A DNA stretch of 64,000 nt, from NCBI GenBank assembly GCA_009885995.1, contig VFJQ01000013.1:1-64000 (forward strand), in the 5' to 3' direction. The stretch is from Verrucomicrobiota bacterium. GTDB lineage: Bacteria; Verrucomicrobiota; Verrucomicrobiia; Chthoniobacterales; Chthoniobacteraceae. Below are positions 1 to 9,465 of the stretch, piece after piece. The stretch's first letter is position 1. Every line of letters starts with the position of its first letter. The position numbers and the translations under genes were made by a program. The notes beneath the pieces were generated by a model, which was given only the letters and a program-made list of their open reading frames with translations, was not told the origin of the DNA and did no database searches.

Positions 1-3000
1 ACCGCCACCCTCAGCTCCCGCGCCGCGTCTCCGCTGCCGATGACGACCGTCCCGTTGTAGAAGCCCGCGCGCTTGCGGAATGCGATGAGCCGCACCTGCC
101 CCTCCGCGCTCGCCCCGAGCGGATCAACCACGCGGTAAGTCAGCGCATCATCGTCGAGCACGTTGAACTGCGGATTGTAGCTGATGAACCGCCGATCCCC
201 CGTCACGCTCGCCACGCCCAGCGACGCATTCGGCGCCACTACCAGCGCCGGCGCGAGCACGAGCACGTCGCCATTCGCGTCCGTATCGTTAGCCAGCGGA
301 TCCACCACCACCTGCCCCGAGTAGAAGACGAGGTCCGCCACCGCGACGGGCGCCGCGTTCGTATCCGTCGTAAACGCCACCGCCCCACCATCCGTCTCCG
401 TCCCTGCCAACTCCACGCTCACTCGATAGCTATACGCCACATTCTCCAACAACCCCGTCACCCGCGCGCTCACCTCCGTCGGCCCATTGCTCGTCACCGT
501 CTGCGTGGCCGTCTCCAACACATTCGCCGGCGCCGAGTCCGCCCAATACTTAAACTTCACCGCCGCCAGTTGGCCGAAGGTGTTGATCGTCGCCCGAAAT
601 ATCACCTCGCTCACTCCTATATCGCTCTCTCCCAGCGCCGCCGTCGTCACGCTGAGAGTGCCGAAGCTCCGAGTCCCACTGATCGAGGATCCCTCGATAT
701 TCGTAGCTCTCAGCCGGTAATGCACCGCGCTGCCCGGCACAAATCCGGCCACCGCGACGCTGACCGCGTTATCCGCCAGGCCCGTGACGATGGGAGGGAC
801 GGAGGCGTTGGTGTTCGGAAAGGTATTCCCATCTGTGCCCCACTCGAAGACCACCGACGTAGCGATGCCACGAGCGTTCACCACCCCATTGAACCGCGCG
901 CTGGTCGGCGCGATCTCGGTGGGTGGGGTCGTCGCGACAAAGGGCTCCGTCGGCAATGAAAAGCTCTGGGGCAGCGTGAACGTTGTGCCCGCCGTGCTCT
1001 CCGCACGGAATCGGAAAGAGTAAGTCGTGCCCCCCACCAGCCCGCTCAACGTGGTCCCGAGCGGACGCGTGAGATAGCCGTCCACGCCGAAGGTCAGCGG
1101 CACTCTGTTCGGAAAATCCACGCCGTCCGTTCCGTATTCCAGCGTCACTTGCGTGTTTGCTCCGCGCGCGTTGACCAGCGCCTCCAGTTGCACCCGCCCG
1201 CTGTTGGGGAAGACGATTTTGTTCACCGAGACCTGCGGCGCGCCGGGGAAAATGAGCCGGTAGATGGTGCCGAAGGATTCAGTATCCGTCGCCAGGCCTC
1301 CGTAGCGTGATCCGGCGGTGGTGCCGTAGAGATTTCCGTCTGATGCCTTGATGAGCCCCGTCACGGGGAAGCCGTCCGCGACGGACGCGAAATCGTGAAT
1401 CGTCGTCAAAATACCCGCCGGGGTCATCTTGAAGACCGTGCCCCTTCCCCCTAAGCGGGTCGTCCCATAGAAATTTCCGTCACTGGCCAGCAGCAGCGGT
1501 GCCTCCGGGTAGAGACCACGGTTCGGGTTGGCCAGGAATTCCACCAGGGTCGTCAGATCCCCGCCCGACGTCACCTTAAATACGGTGCCACCGCCCCCAA
1601 CGCCCCCAACCCGCGTCGTCCCATAGAAATTCCCATCGGCTCCCTTCACCAAGCCCGCTTTTGGTTCGCGTCCCCGGTTCATCGCACCTTGGTCCGTGAA
1701 CTCCACGAGAGTAGTGAACACCCCTGCGGACGTAATCTTAAATACGGTCCCAAAACCGGCCACTCCCCCGGAAGCCGTCGTGCCATAAAAATGACCGGGG
1801 CTGCCCTCCACCAGTTTGCCGAGAGGTTCGCGGCCCAGATTGGGCATCTGGTCGTCGCTGAACTCTACCAAGGTCGTGAGTTCACCCGCCGGCGTCATTT
1901 TGAAAACCGTGCCGTCATTGCTGGTGCCGCCCCGCGTCGTCGTCCCATAGAAATTTCCGTCACCGCCCTCGACGAGTGCAGCCTGGGGATAGGCTCCCCG
2001 GTTCGACGCCCCGTCACCCGTGAACTCGACCAAAGTCGTCACTGCCCCCGCCGGAGTCATCCGAAAGACGGTGCCAACCTCGTGCGTTCCACCATGCGAC
2101 GTCGTCCCATAGAAGTTCCCATCGCTACCCTTCGTCAGCCCCCCGGGAAAGATTCCCAACGCTCCCACTCCAGCGTTGGCAAACTCCACCAGACTCTCCA
2201 GAGCTCCGAACGGAGTCGTCCTAAACGCGATGCCCCAGGTCCGCGTGCCGCCCTCACTGGTCGTGCCGTAGAGGTTTCCATCCGCACCCTCCACGAGTTC
2301 GTCGATCGGATAAGCCCCCGCGTCGGAGACCCCGAGCCCGCCGAACTCCGCCACCGTCGTCCGCACTCCCTCCGGCGTGACCCGAAACACCGTCCCGTGG
2401 GTCAAGCTTCCCCCGAATGTGGTGACCCCATAAAACTCACCGTCGGTGCCCATCACCAAACCACCGTCGGGCACGTAACCCCGGAGAGGTCCGTCTCCTT
2501 CGTTGTCGAACTCCACCAAACGCGTCCGCACCCCGGCGGGGGTGATCTTAAAAATGGAGCCCGGGTCCGTCTCGCCGCCGGCGATTCCGTAGAAGTTTCC
2601 ATCGAGCCCCTGGAGCAGTTCCGAACTCGGGCGCGTGCCTTGGAATACGCTCACATCCGTCAGATACTCCGACAGCGTCGTCAGTTCCCCCGCGGGGGTC
2701 ATCCGAAAGATCGTGCCCGCATCATCCGCTCCACCCAGGAAGGTCGTGCCGTAGAAATTCCCATCGGTAGCGAGCATCAAGCCCGCTCGCGGACGGCGCC
2801 CCTTGTTGTCCATCCCATTCCCGGTGAACTCGACCAGCGTCGTCAGTTCCCCCGTCGGCGTCATCCGAAAGACCGTGCCGTGGTCGTGCTCCCCACCAAA
2901 CTCCGTCGTGCCGTAGAAATTTCCATCGCTTCCCTCCACCAGGCGCGCGCGGGGCCGACGCCCTTTGTTCGTTTCACCGTTGTCCGTGAACTCGACCAGA

Positions 3001-3616
3001 GTCGTATGACCTCCTCCCGCCGCCGGAATCGAAAAGATCGTGCCATGGCCGGACTCGCCAGCGCCGGGGAGCACACCGAGCCCTCCCGCCGTCGTCGATC
3101 CATAGAAATTGCCGTCGCTGCCCCGAATCAAACCCACCTGCGGAGACCCCCCAGAGTTGAATTCCTCCGCGCCGAAAAAGTCCATCAGCGTCGTCACCAC
3201 CCCGGTGGGCGTCACCCGGAAGATCGCCCCGTTATTGAACTCACCGCCGAACCGCGTCGTGCCGATGAAATCACCCTCCGGGGTCTCCACCAGGGTCCCC
3301 ATGGGACTCTCCAGCTTGGGCTCCCCAAAAAAGCCCCCAAACTCCACCAGCGTCGTCACCACCCCGGCGGGCGTCACCCGGAACACCGTGCCCGCGAATT
3401 CCCGCCCCCATACTCCGTGACCCCGTAGAAGTTGCCGTCGCGCGCCAGCACCAACCCACCGCGTGGCTCAGAGTCCGTATTGCGCACACTCGCCACGTCT
3501 TCCGTCCGTGCATTGGTAAAGTCGAACACCTTCTCATACCCCTGCGCGCGGGCGGAGGGCGGGGAGGCGAGGAGGTGGCAGAGCAGAGCGAGAGCGAGGA
3601 GCAGGCGGGTGTTCAT
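1..3616 (-). CDS. GloVer-repeat (TIGR03803-type) secreted protein, frameshifted, 3' end outside window
   Basis: Seen: the start at 3616 gives a signal peptide (MNTRLLLALALLCHLLASPP, then ARAQ). About sixteen tandem units follow, each with a G-x-D-G-N-F-Y-G-T-T core, then G-T-V-F-R-x-T-P-A-G and a T-T-L-V-E-F strand. This is the pattern of the choice-of-anchor GloVer repeat family common in Verrucomicrobiota. After about position 1250 come fibronectin-like segments (x-V-N-A-R-G repeats), then a cadherin-like D-P-L-A-N-D-T-D unit, and the gene runs off the left edge. The frame breaks near 3401-3410: the first frame ends at a TGA at 3374-3376, while the repeat continues in another frame. One extra G in the G-rich tract would restore it. 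Inferred role: extracellular or surface beta-propeller-like adhesin; no catalytic motif seen. Confidence 0.8.
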
Positions 3617-3802
3617 AAGGCAGGTGACGGGGTGTGGGCTTCCTGAAGCGCGGGCCGCGCGCGGCGGGAGGGTTGCAGACGGGGGCTTGGCGGTCAACCG
3701 GCGCGGGCTGGGGCACCGTTCGGCTGGTGCGTCGGCTCTGTGAGCCGACCGGGCGACCGCTGGCGGCTGGACATCGGGCAGCAGGCCCACCCTCCTCGCG
3801 CG

Positions 3803-4054
3803 ATGCACGGATTGCCCTGTCGGAAAACCGAATATGGCCGGTGGTTGGCGGTGGTGATCGGGAAGGAGCTGCGGCGGGTGCGGCTGCGGCGGAGGTTCAA
3901 GGTGCGGGAATTGGTCGTGCCCGGGCAGCTCAGTGCGTCCACGATCCGCAATAACGAGAAAGGGAGGCACAGCGCCGGGCTGGAGGCGCTGGCGCTGCAC
4001 TGCCATGCATTCGAGGCGCTGGTGATGGCGGCGGTCCGCCGATGGGGGCGCTGA
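3803..4054 (+). CDS. small XRE-like helix-turn-helix protein (possible)
   Basis: An 83-residue reading frame (an upstream in-frame ATG at 3740 would add 21 residues). Its middle reads like a Cro/C1-type helix-turn-helix: an I-G-K-E-L-R-R-x-R start, a diverged recognition region containing L-S-A-S-T-I-R-N-N-E-K-G-R-H, then G-L-E-A-L-A. These match the usual spacing of XRE proteins. It lies divergent from the GloVer gene and upstream of a two-component system. No obvious ribosome binding site decides the start. It could be a local repressor or a decayed regulator; the family call rests on the motif pattern only. Confidence 0.45.
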   Translation: MHGLPCRKTEYGRWLAVVIGKELRRVRLRRRFKVRELVVPGQLSASTIRNNEKGRHSAGLEALALHCHAFEALVMAAVRRWGR

Positions 4055-4534
4055 GTGTTTTCAGAGGCAGCCGCACAATATTCTGTGCTCGCGGGCCGGA
4101 GACGTCCGCCGAAGGTCTTTGGCGTGAGAGCCCGCTCAGAATCTTCCAACTCCAAACGTCGCCGCCGGTCGTCTCCCGGCCAAAACCGCGTGTTTCTGGC
4201 TGTTTCGCGGTCGTTTTGGCGGTTCCGGATGCGGGCCCGGGGCGAAGGCACAGACTCTCCCGCATGACCTCCCGCCTTCCCGCCACTCCAGCCGAACGCC
4301 CCGAGCGGCGTCCTCGGACGGTTTGCGGGCGTGTTCAGAGAGGCAGGGGCGTTGCGCAGTCATCGCGGACCTTGCCGCGGTCATCGCGGATCACTCCCAC
4401 TGACACCCGGCGTCCATCTCAACCCTGATGGCCCTCCCCGCGGAAGCAGATATTCCCCTCACTCGCGGCCCCGCATCCATCGCGGACGATGGCGAAGACG
4501 CGGTATTTCCCCGGCGGCTTCGGGGTTCCGGTGA
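4055..4534 (+). other. no convincing gene
   Basis: About 480 bases with only short overlapping frames of skewed composition (Arg/Pro/Ser rich) on both strands. No recognisable protein motif, RNA gene or strong hairpin was seen. The right end, from roughly 4480, may already belong to the decayed lyase gene that follows, because a D-D-G codon triplet resembling the D-D-G-R of the intact lyase at 9466 occurs near 4485. Confidence 0.5.
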
Positions 4535-4662
4535 TGGCAGATCAAGGACCAGCACGAGTTGGAATTCATGCCCATCTTGCGGCAGGCCGCCCTCACTTAT
4601 GGAACAACAACTGGAAGCGCTTGTTCGGTGCGCCCGGGTATTTTGTGACGATGGCCTCGTAA
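4535..4662 (+). pseudogene. 3' remnant of an alginate-lyase-family gene
   Basis: Seen: translation from 4535 reads W-Q-I-K-D-Q-H-E-L-E-F-M-P-I-L-R-Q-A-A-L-T-Y-G. This aligns without gaps to the C-terminus of the intact alginate-lyase-family protein at 9466-10728 (Q-Q-I-K-E-K-H-E-x-x-L-L-P-I-F-R-Q-A-T-L-T-Y-G-G). After the Y-G the frame must shift by one base to continue as N-N-N-W-K-R-L-F-G-A-P-G-Y-F-V before a TAA at 4660-4662. Most of the gene body is missing upstream. Inferred: a decayed relative of the locus lyases, left in front of the two-component genes. Confidence 0.6.
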
Positions 4663-4691
4663 GCGGGCGCACCTTCCGTGAGGGTATTCCG

Positions 4692-6896
4692 ATGTCGTTA
4701 CCAAGTAACCCCAGCTCCATCGTGCTGCGCTTTATGGTGGCCTCATGGATCGTGGTTCCGGCGCTCTTGGCCCAGGAGCCTCCGCTGACGCCGATCGCGG
4801 ACCTTCTCGCGATGCCGCGGGTGGAGGCGGCGAAGCGCCCTGCGGTGCGGGTGCGGGGCATCGTCTCGCTGGTGGGCGAGGGTCTGGCCTCACCGGCGAA
4901 GAGTCCGCCGGTCTTCTCGTCCTTCTGCGTGGAGGATGATTCGGCGGGCATCTGGGTGGCGGTCTCGCAGGCGCTGCGGGAGAAGATTTGGCTCGGAGAA
5001 AAGGACGCTCTGCTCGCGCTCCACGAAGGCTCGGAGATCGAGTTGGAGGGCGTGCTGGATGAAGGTGCGTTCGCGCCCGTCGTCGTGCCGCGCAGCGTCC
5101 GCGTGCTCGGAGAAAAGGCGCTGCCGCCCGCGCGGGTCGTCCCGCTCATGGACCTGATGAGCGGCGCCGCGGATGTGCAGCGCGTGCAGGTCTCCGGGGT
5201 GGTGCAGAGCATCGCGGATGAAGGTGGAACGCGCTGGCTTTTGAAGGTGGAAACCGGGTTGGGACATTTCCTCGCCCGGTTGCCCAAGACCGCACCTTTC
5301 GCACCTCCGCGCCTGCTCGACGCGGAGGTGCGCATGACCGGACTGGCTGCGGTCTCGCGAAACTGGCGGGCCGAGTTTGTCTGTCCGCGCCTGGTCATCA
5401 GCCACGAGGCGGATGTCGTCATTTTGAAAGCGGCGCCCGCCGATCCGTTCGCTGCGCAAAAGGTGCCACTCAATGCGCTGGATGCCTTTTCAGCAGAGGG
5501 GCGTCCGCGGCATCGGCGGCGGATCGAAGGCATCGTGACTTACCACGAGCCGGGAGCTTTCCTTTTCATTCAGGATGGAACGTGCGCGGTGCGCGTGGAG
5601 CCGGGCGGCAACGAGTCGCTTGCCGCGGGCGACCGGGTTGAAGCATCCGGTTTTATTGATACCAGCCGCCAGGTCGCCGGGTTGAGCGGGGCGCTGATTC
5701 GCCGGCTGGGCGACGGCGCGGGGCCATCGCCCATTCCCATCCGCATGGCGGAGATCGATGCGGACTTTGCGCTGATGAAACGCGGGCGCCCCGCGCGGCT
5801 GCCCGGTTGCGATGGGCTGCTGGTCAGCGTGACGGGTCGCCTGCTCAGCGCGCAAGGGCCGTCGTCGGATGGCGTGCAGCGGCTGGAACTGGACTGCGGG
5901 GATTCCATCACCACGGCCTTTCTGCGTGGGCGGCAGGAGGCACTCCGCCCCGGCACGGAACTGCGCGCCACCGGCATCGCCGTGGTGCAGTATGCGCCTG
6001 CGGGGCAGACCGCGAATTTTGCCCGCCCCGCGCGCCTCGATCTCCTGCTGCGCGACGAGAGCGACCTCGCGGTGCTGCGCGCGCCGTCGTGGTGGACGCC
6101 GCAGCGCACCTCGGCCGCGCTGCTCGGCGTGCTGAGCGTCGCGCTGGCCGCGCTGGCGTGGGCCATGGCCTTGCGTCGCACGGTGGCAAAGCAGACGCAG
6201 CAACTCGCTCAGGAAATGCGCGGGCGTCGTGATGCCGCCGTGGAATTTCAAGCGGCGCTGCGCGAACGCTCCCGGCTCGCAGCGAATCTGCACGACACCG
6301 TGCTCCAGACGATGACGGGCATCGCCTACCAGATCGAAGCCTGCGAGACCGAGGCCCTGCCGCCGGATCAACGCACCGCAAACCATCTCGAAACCGCACG
6401 TCGCATGGTGCAGCGCGGACAGGAAGATCTGCGCAATTCGGTGTGGGCGTTGCGAGCGCTGCCGCTGAAGGAACGCACCTTCACCGAGGCGGTGCAAAGC
6501 GTCGCGAAGCAGATCAGTGCCGGGCATGACGTGCAGATCGCCGTGGAGCACACGAACGAGTTGCCGCCGCTCGCGGATTTCATCGCGGGCAATCTGCTCC
6601 TCATCGCCCAGGAGGCCGTGCACAACGCGATCAAGCACGCGAAGCCGAAGCTGATTCGCATCACGCTCTCGGCGGTGGAAAATGGCGAGCGCTTCTCCCT
6701 GCTCGTCGAAGATGACGGCGTGGGTTTTGTGCCCGGATCACAGCCCGGCGCGGGCGCCGGTCATTTCGGCATGGATGGCATGCGCGAGCGCGCCGAGCGA
6801 CTCGGCGGAACGCTCGACCTGCAAAGCGAACCCGGCGTCGGCACCCGCGTTCGGGTGGAAGTGCCCTTGCGCTCCTTCGATCACGAACTGGACTAA
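4692..6896 (+). CDS. membrane sensor histidine kinase (NarL-type partner) with OB-fold-like periplasmic region
   Basis: The start at 4692 is preferred over 4428 because it follows a GTGAGGG ribosome site and opens directly with a signal/anchor segment (L-R-F-M-V-A-S-W-I-V-V-P-A-L-L-A). Residues about 35-460 hold several beta-rich modules of the kind V-x-G-x-V ... D-x-x-x-x-I-W-V, which look like repeated OB-fold units. A transmembrane helix follows at about 473-494. A HisKA_3 dimerisation domain comes next with phospho-acceptor His534 (in A-N-L-H-D-T-V-L-Q), then a HATPase_c domain with N box A-Q-E-A-V-H-N-A-I-K-H and D-D-G-V-G-F near 674. The response regulator gene starts 4 nt downstream. 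It probably senses a periplasmic cue for the downstream polysaccharide locus; the ligand is unknown. Confidence 0.85.
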   Translation: MSLPSNPSSIVLRFMVASWIVVPALLAQEPPLTPIADLLAMPRVEAAKRPAVRVRGIVSLVGEGLASPAKSPPVFSSFCVEDDSAGIWVAVSQALREKIWLGEKDALLALHEGSEIELEGVLDEGAFAPVVVPRSVRVLGEKALPPARVVPLMDLMSGAADVQRVQVSGVVQSIADEGGTRWLLKVETGLGHFLARLPKTAPFAPPRLLDAEVRMTGLAAVSRNWRAEFVCPRLVISHEADVVILKAAPADPFAAQKVPLNALDAFSAEGRPRHRRRIEGIVTYHEPGAFLFIQDGTCAVRVEPGGNESLAAGDRVEASGFIDTSRQVAGLSGALIRRLGDGAGPSPIPIRMAEIDADFALMKRGRPARLPGCDGLLVSVTGRLLSAQGPSSDGVQRLELDCGDSITTAFLRGRQEALRPGTELRATGIAVVQYAPAGQTANFARPARLDLLLRDESDLAVLRAPSWWTPQRTSAALLGVLSVALAALAWAMALRRTVAKQTQQLAQEMRGRRDAAVEFQAALRERSRLAANLHDTVLQTMTGIAYQIEACETEALPPDQRTANHLETARRMVQRGQEDLRNSVWALRALPLKERTFTEAVQSVAKQISAGHDVQIAVEHTNELPPLADFIAGNLLLIAQEAVHNAIKHAKPKLIRITLSAVENGERFSLLVEDDGVGFVPGSQPGAGAGHFGMDGMRERAERLGGTLDLQSEPGVGTRVRVEVPLRSFDHELD

Positions 6897-6900
6897 GACC

Positions 6901-7524
6901 ATGCCCTCCCCGATTCGCCTCCTTTTGATCGACGACCACGCCGTAATGCGCGCCGGCCTGGCAAATATGCTCAACGCCAATCCCGCGTTTCGCGTGATCG
7001 CCGGTGCGGATGACGGCGCGAACGGGCTGGCTCTGTTTCGCGAGCATCGGCCGGACGTCACGCTGCTCGATGTCTCCATGCCTGGCGTGAGTGGTATCGA
7101 GTGCCTGCACCTCCTGCGCGCCGAGTTCCCCGATGCGCGAGTGCTGATGCTTAGCTCGTCGGATGCGGAGGAAGACATCGTGCAGGCGCTGGAGGCTGGC
7201 GCGTGCGGCTATGTGACCAAAACCGCGCGCCCCGCGGAACTCACCGCCGCCATCATCGCCGCGCACGCGGGCGAACGAGTGATCAGCCCCGCGCTCGAAC
7301 GCCGCCTCGCCGAACGCGCCTCGGGCAGCACGCTCACCGCGCGCGAAATCGAGGTGCTGCATCTTTTGAGGAAAGGGATGACCAATCCCGACATCGGCCG
7401 CCTCCTCGGCATCTCCCCGCGCACTGCCAAGGCGCACGTCGCCGCGATCCTCGAAAAGCTCGAAGCCACCGATCGCACGGAAGCGGTGACGCGCGCCTTC
7501 GAGCGGGGGTTGCTGAAGGTCTAA
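6901..7524 (+). CDS. NarL/FixJ-family response regulator with LuxR-type HTH
   Basis: A 207-aa protein. The receiver domain carries the acidic pair D11-D12 (L-L-L-I-D-D-H), phospho-acceptor Asp57 (V-T-L-L-D-V-S-M-P-G) and the conserved Lys in Y-V-T-K-T. The C-terminal LuxR helix-turn-helix reads L-T-A-R-E-I-E-V-L-H-L-L followed by N-P-D-I-G-R-L-L-G-I-S and T-A-K-A-H-V. It is 4 nt after the histidine kinase stop, so the two are a cotranscribed pair. The usual switch Thr/Ser is present as S-S-S. Inferred target: the palindromic sites at 7531 and 9384, the first of which begins 6 nt after this gene's stop. Confidence 0.92.
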   Translation: MPSPIRLLLIDDHAVMRAGLANMLNANPAFRVIAGADDGANGLALFREHRPDVTLLDVSMPGVSGIECLHLLRAEFPDARVLMLSSSDAEEDIVQALEAGACGYVTKTARPAELTAAIIAAHAGERVISPALERRLAERASGSTLTAREIEVLHLLRKGMTNPDIGRLLGISPRTAKAHVAAILEKLEATDRTEAVTRAFERGLLKV

Positions 7525-7530
7525 GGCGGT

Positions 7531-7574
7531 CATTGGCCAACTGGCCAATGGCGGAAGGGGCGAGAGCGTATGAG
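7531..7574 (+). promoter_or_regulatory. palindromic operator plus promoter-like block, copy 1
   Basis: Arms CATTGGCCA and TGGCCAATG (9 bp, perfect) are separated by AC at 7531-7550. After 10 nt comes CGAGAGCGTATGA (7561-7573), which contains a candidate -10 TATGAG. The same palindrome and a near-identical block (CGACAGTATATGA) occur at 9384-9433. It lies upstream of the YHYH gene (start 7631). Binding by the adjacent response regulator is an inference. Confidence 0.55.
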
Positions 7575-7630
7575 GATTTGCATCGCCGTAAGGCGGTTGC
7601 CGCATGGCCACAGTTTCCCCGTTACCCCTC

Positions 7631-9202
7631 ATGAAGACCATTCTTTCCCTCGCCTGTCTCATTGCCGGTTCCATGACCGCGCAGGCAGACCCGATTCTAA
7701 GCTCCTGGTTCACGGAGAACTCCGGGGTGCTGGCGCGCGTGATCCAAAACGGCACCAACCAGACGACGCCGCTGACCACGTGGCCTTCGGCCGGAATCAC
7801 GAACAACAACACCGGCGGCGCGGCGCAGGCGGTGCCGGCGTATGCGGATGTGCAGCGGATCCGCTACACGGCGACGGACGTTTACATCAACGCGAACGGC
7901 TTTGCCTCCTACACGATGGGGCCGTGGTTTACGAATGGCGGTGGGCTGTTCGGCTTCTGGCCGTTGGCGCGGGATTACCAGGTGCGCATCACGCGCAGCC
8001 CGGCACCGGCGGCGACGAAGACGCGGCATCCGGGCGGGATGATCGGTATGATGGTGAATGGCGTGGCGATCTACGACTTGGGCGATGCCTTCTCGTTTCA
8101 CCAAACGGCCAACTCGCCATCCGTGACGGGCACCGATGGCATGGGCGCGACGGGCGATGGCTGGTGGTCGCGCGATGCGCTGGCGGTGGAAGTGGTGACG
8201 TTTGATCCGGGCTTTGCGCACCAACCGGGGAATAACGGGCAGTATCACTACCACGCGCAGCCCAAGGCGCTGCGCTACCAGCTCGGGGATAATGTGCAGG
8301 CGACTTACAACGCCGCGACGAACACTTACACCTACACGGAAGACACCTCGAATCTGCATCACTCGCCGATCCTCGGCTGGGCTTACGATGGCTACCCGAT
8401 CTACGGGCCGTATGGTTACTCGTCGGCGATGAACGCCGCCAGCCCGGTGACGCGGATGCGCACCGGCTTCGTGCTGCGCAACGGCCAGAACGGCACGCAG
8501 GATCTCCGTGTCACGGGGCGTGTCACGATGCCAAATTGGGCGGCGGCGGTCTTCGGCATTGCCAACCCCGGCAATACGAATCCCGTCACGCTCCCGGACA
8601 CGCAGTATGGCCCGACGACGACTTATCAGACCACCGGACCAGGCGGAGTGACGACTTACTCCCTCGGTCGCTACTGCGGCGACTACGACTTCCTCGGCGA
8701 CCTCGGCCAGACGCAGAGCGTGGGTTTCGATCTCGATCAATACAACGGTCGCAACTGCGTGACGCCGGAGTTTCCCGGCGGGACGTATGCCTATTTCGTG
8801 ACGATCGACGCCAGTGGCACCACGGTCTTTCCCCACATGCTCGGGAAACAATACTACGGCACGCCGAACGCCGGAAACGCTACGACCGTTCCCGGCACCG
8901 CGGTGGAGCTTATTAACGGCGGACCAAACACGCAGGAGGTGATGCACCCGCCCGCCGTCAATGCCAGCAACGGAAATGTGACGCTGACGTGGAGCAGCGT
9001 GGAAGGCGGCACCTACCGGCTCGAAGTGACCAATGACCTCACGACATCGTGGACGACGCTCAACGCCGCCATGCCGGCCGCAGCCAATGCGACGCAGACC
9101 ACGACGACGGAAGCGGGCGCAGCCTTGAGCACATCGAAGCGATTTTACCGAACCACGCGCACCGGCACGGCGACGTATGACCCCGCCTACCCCGGCCAAT
9201 GA
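7631..9202 (+). CDS. YHYH-domain secreted protein
   Basis: Start at 7631 gives a signal peptide (MKTILSLACLIAGSMTAQA-D). The central part has the family's name motif Y-H-Y-H (G-Q-Y-H-Y-H-A-Q, near residue 205) and the linked H-H-S-P-I-L-G-W-A-Y-D-G-Y-P-I-Y-G-P-Y-G block (about 242-263). This pair defines the YHYH family of secreted, metal-site-like proteins of unknown activity. The last ~90 residues form a beta-rich domain (L-T-W-S-S-V-E-G-G-T-Y-R-L) like the small C-terminal domains of other verrucomicrobial exoproteins. It sits between the two copies of the operator, so it is probably coregulated with the lyase operon. Function unknown. Confidence 0.8.
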   Translation: MKTILSLACLIAGSMTAQADPILSSWFTENSGVLARVIQNGTNQTTPLTTWPSAGITNNNTGGAAQAVPAYADVQRIRYTATDVYINANGFASYTMGPWFTNGGGLFGFWPLARDYQVRITRSPAPAATKTRHPGGMIGMMVNGVAIYDLGDAFSFHQTANSPSVTGTDGMGATGDGWWSRDALAVEVVTFDPGFAHQPGNNGQYHYHAQPKALRYQLGDNVQATYNAATNTYTYTEDTSNLHHSPILGWAYDGYPIYGPYGYSSAMNAASPVTRMRTGFVLRNGQNGTQDLRVTGRVTMPNWAAAVFGIANPGNTNPVTLPDTQYGPTTTYQTTGPGGVTTYSLGRYCGDYDFLGDLGQTQSVGFDLDQYNGRNCVTPEFPGGTYAYFVTIDASGTTVFPHMLGKQYYGTPNAGNATTVPGTAVELINGGPNTQEVMHPPAVNASNGNVTLTWSSVEGGTYRLEVTNDLTTSWTTLNAAMPAAANATQTTTTEAGAALSTSKRFYRTTRTGTATYDPAYPGQ

Positions 9203-9383
9203 AACGCTGTCGGTCACGCGGCTCGGTTCTTTGCTGGGCAAGTTTGCCGTCGATGTTTCCACGCCTCCTTCCTCGCCTGCCGGCATTGAGGCAGATGAGT
9301 ATTCGAAAATGCAGCACGATGCCGTCTTCACGAGTTGACCACTCAGTCGGCCTTCGAGAGCGGGTTAATGAAGGTAAAGGACG

Positions 9384-9434
9384 CATTGGCCAACTGGCCA
9401 ATGGTGGCAGTCGGCGGTAGCGACAGTATATGAT
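9384..9434 (+). promoter_or_regulatory. palindromic operator plus promoter-like block, copy 2
   Basis: The identical 20-bp palindrome (arms CATTGGCCA / TGGCCAATG, spacer AC) lies at 9384-9403. After 17 nt comes CGACAGTATATGAT (9421-9434), where TATGAT is a good -10 candidate. It is 63 nt before the preferred start of the alginate-lyase-family gene that opens the polysaccharide operon. The only other copy found in the window is at 7531. Confidence 0.6.
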
Positions 9435-9465
9435 CTGTTTTCTGCCTTCCCCCAGAAGTCCCGCC

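Noticed and set aside
1420..3340. Regularly spaced similar segments (CGTAGAAATTTCCGTC-like, every 130-190 nt) resembling a CRISPR array
   Set aside because: The units are imperfect, the spacing varies and they translate into the conserved G-N-F-Y-G-T-T core of protein repeats.
1689..3428. 579-residue plus-strand frame
   Set aside because: It is the antisense shadow of the GloVer-repeat gene. Its own repeats (R-R-x-H-P-K-x-R) mirror the repeats on the other strand, and it has no signal, motif or natural composition.
7697..9331. 544-residue minus-strand frame opposite the YHYH gene
   Set aside because: Arg/His/Val-rich shadow without motifs; the plus-strand frame has a signal peptide and family motifs.
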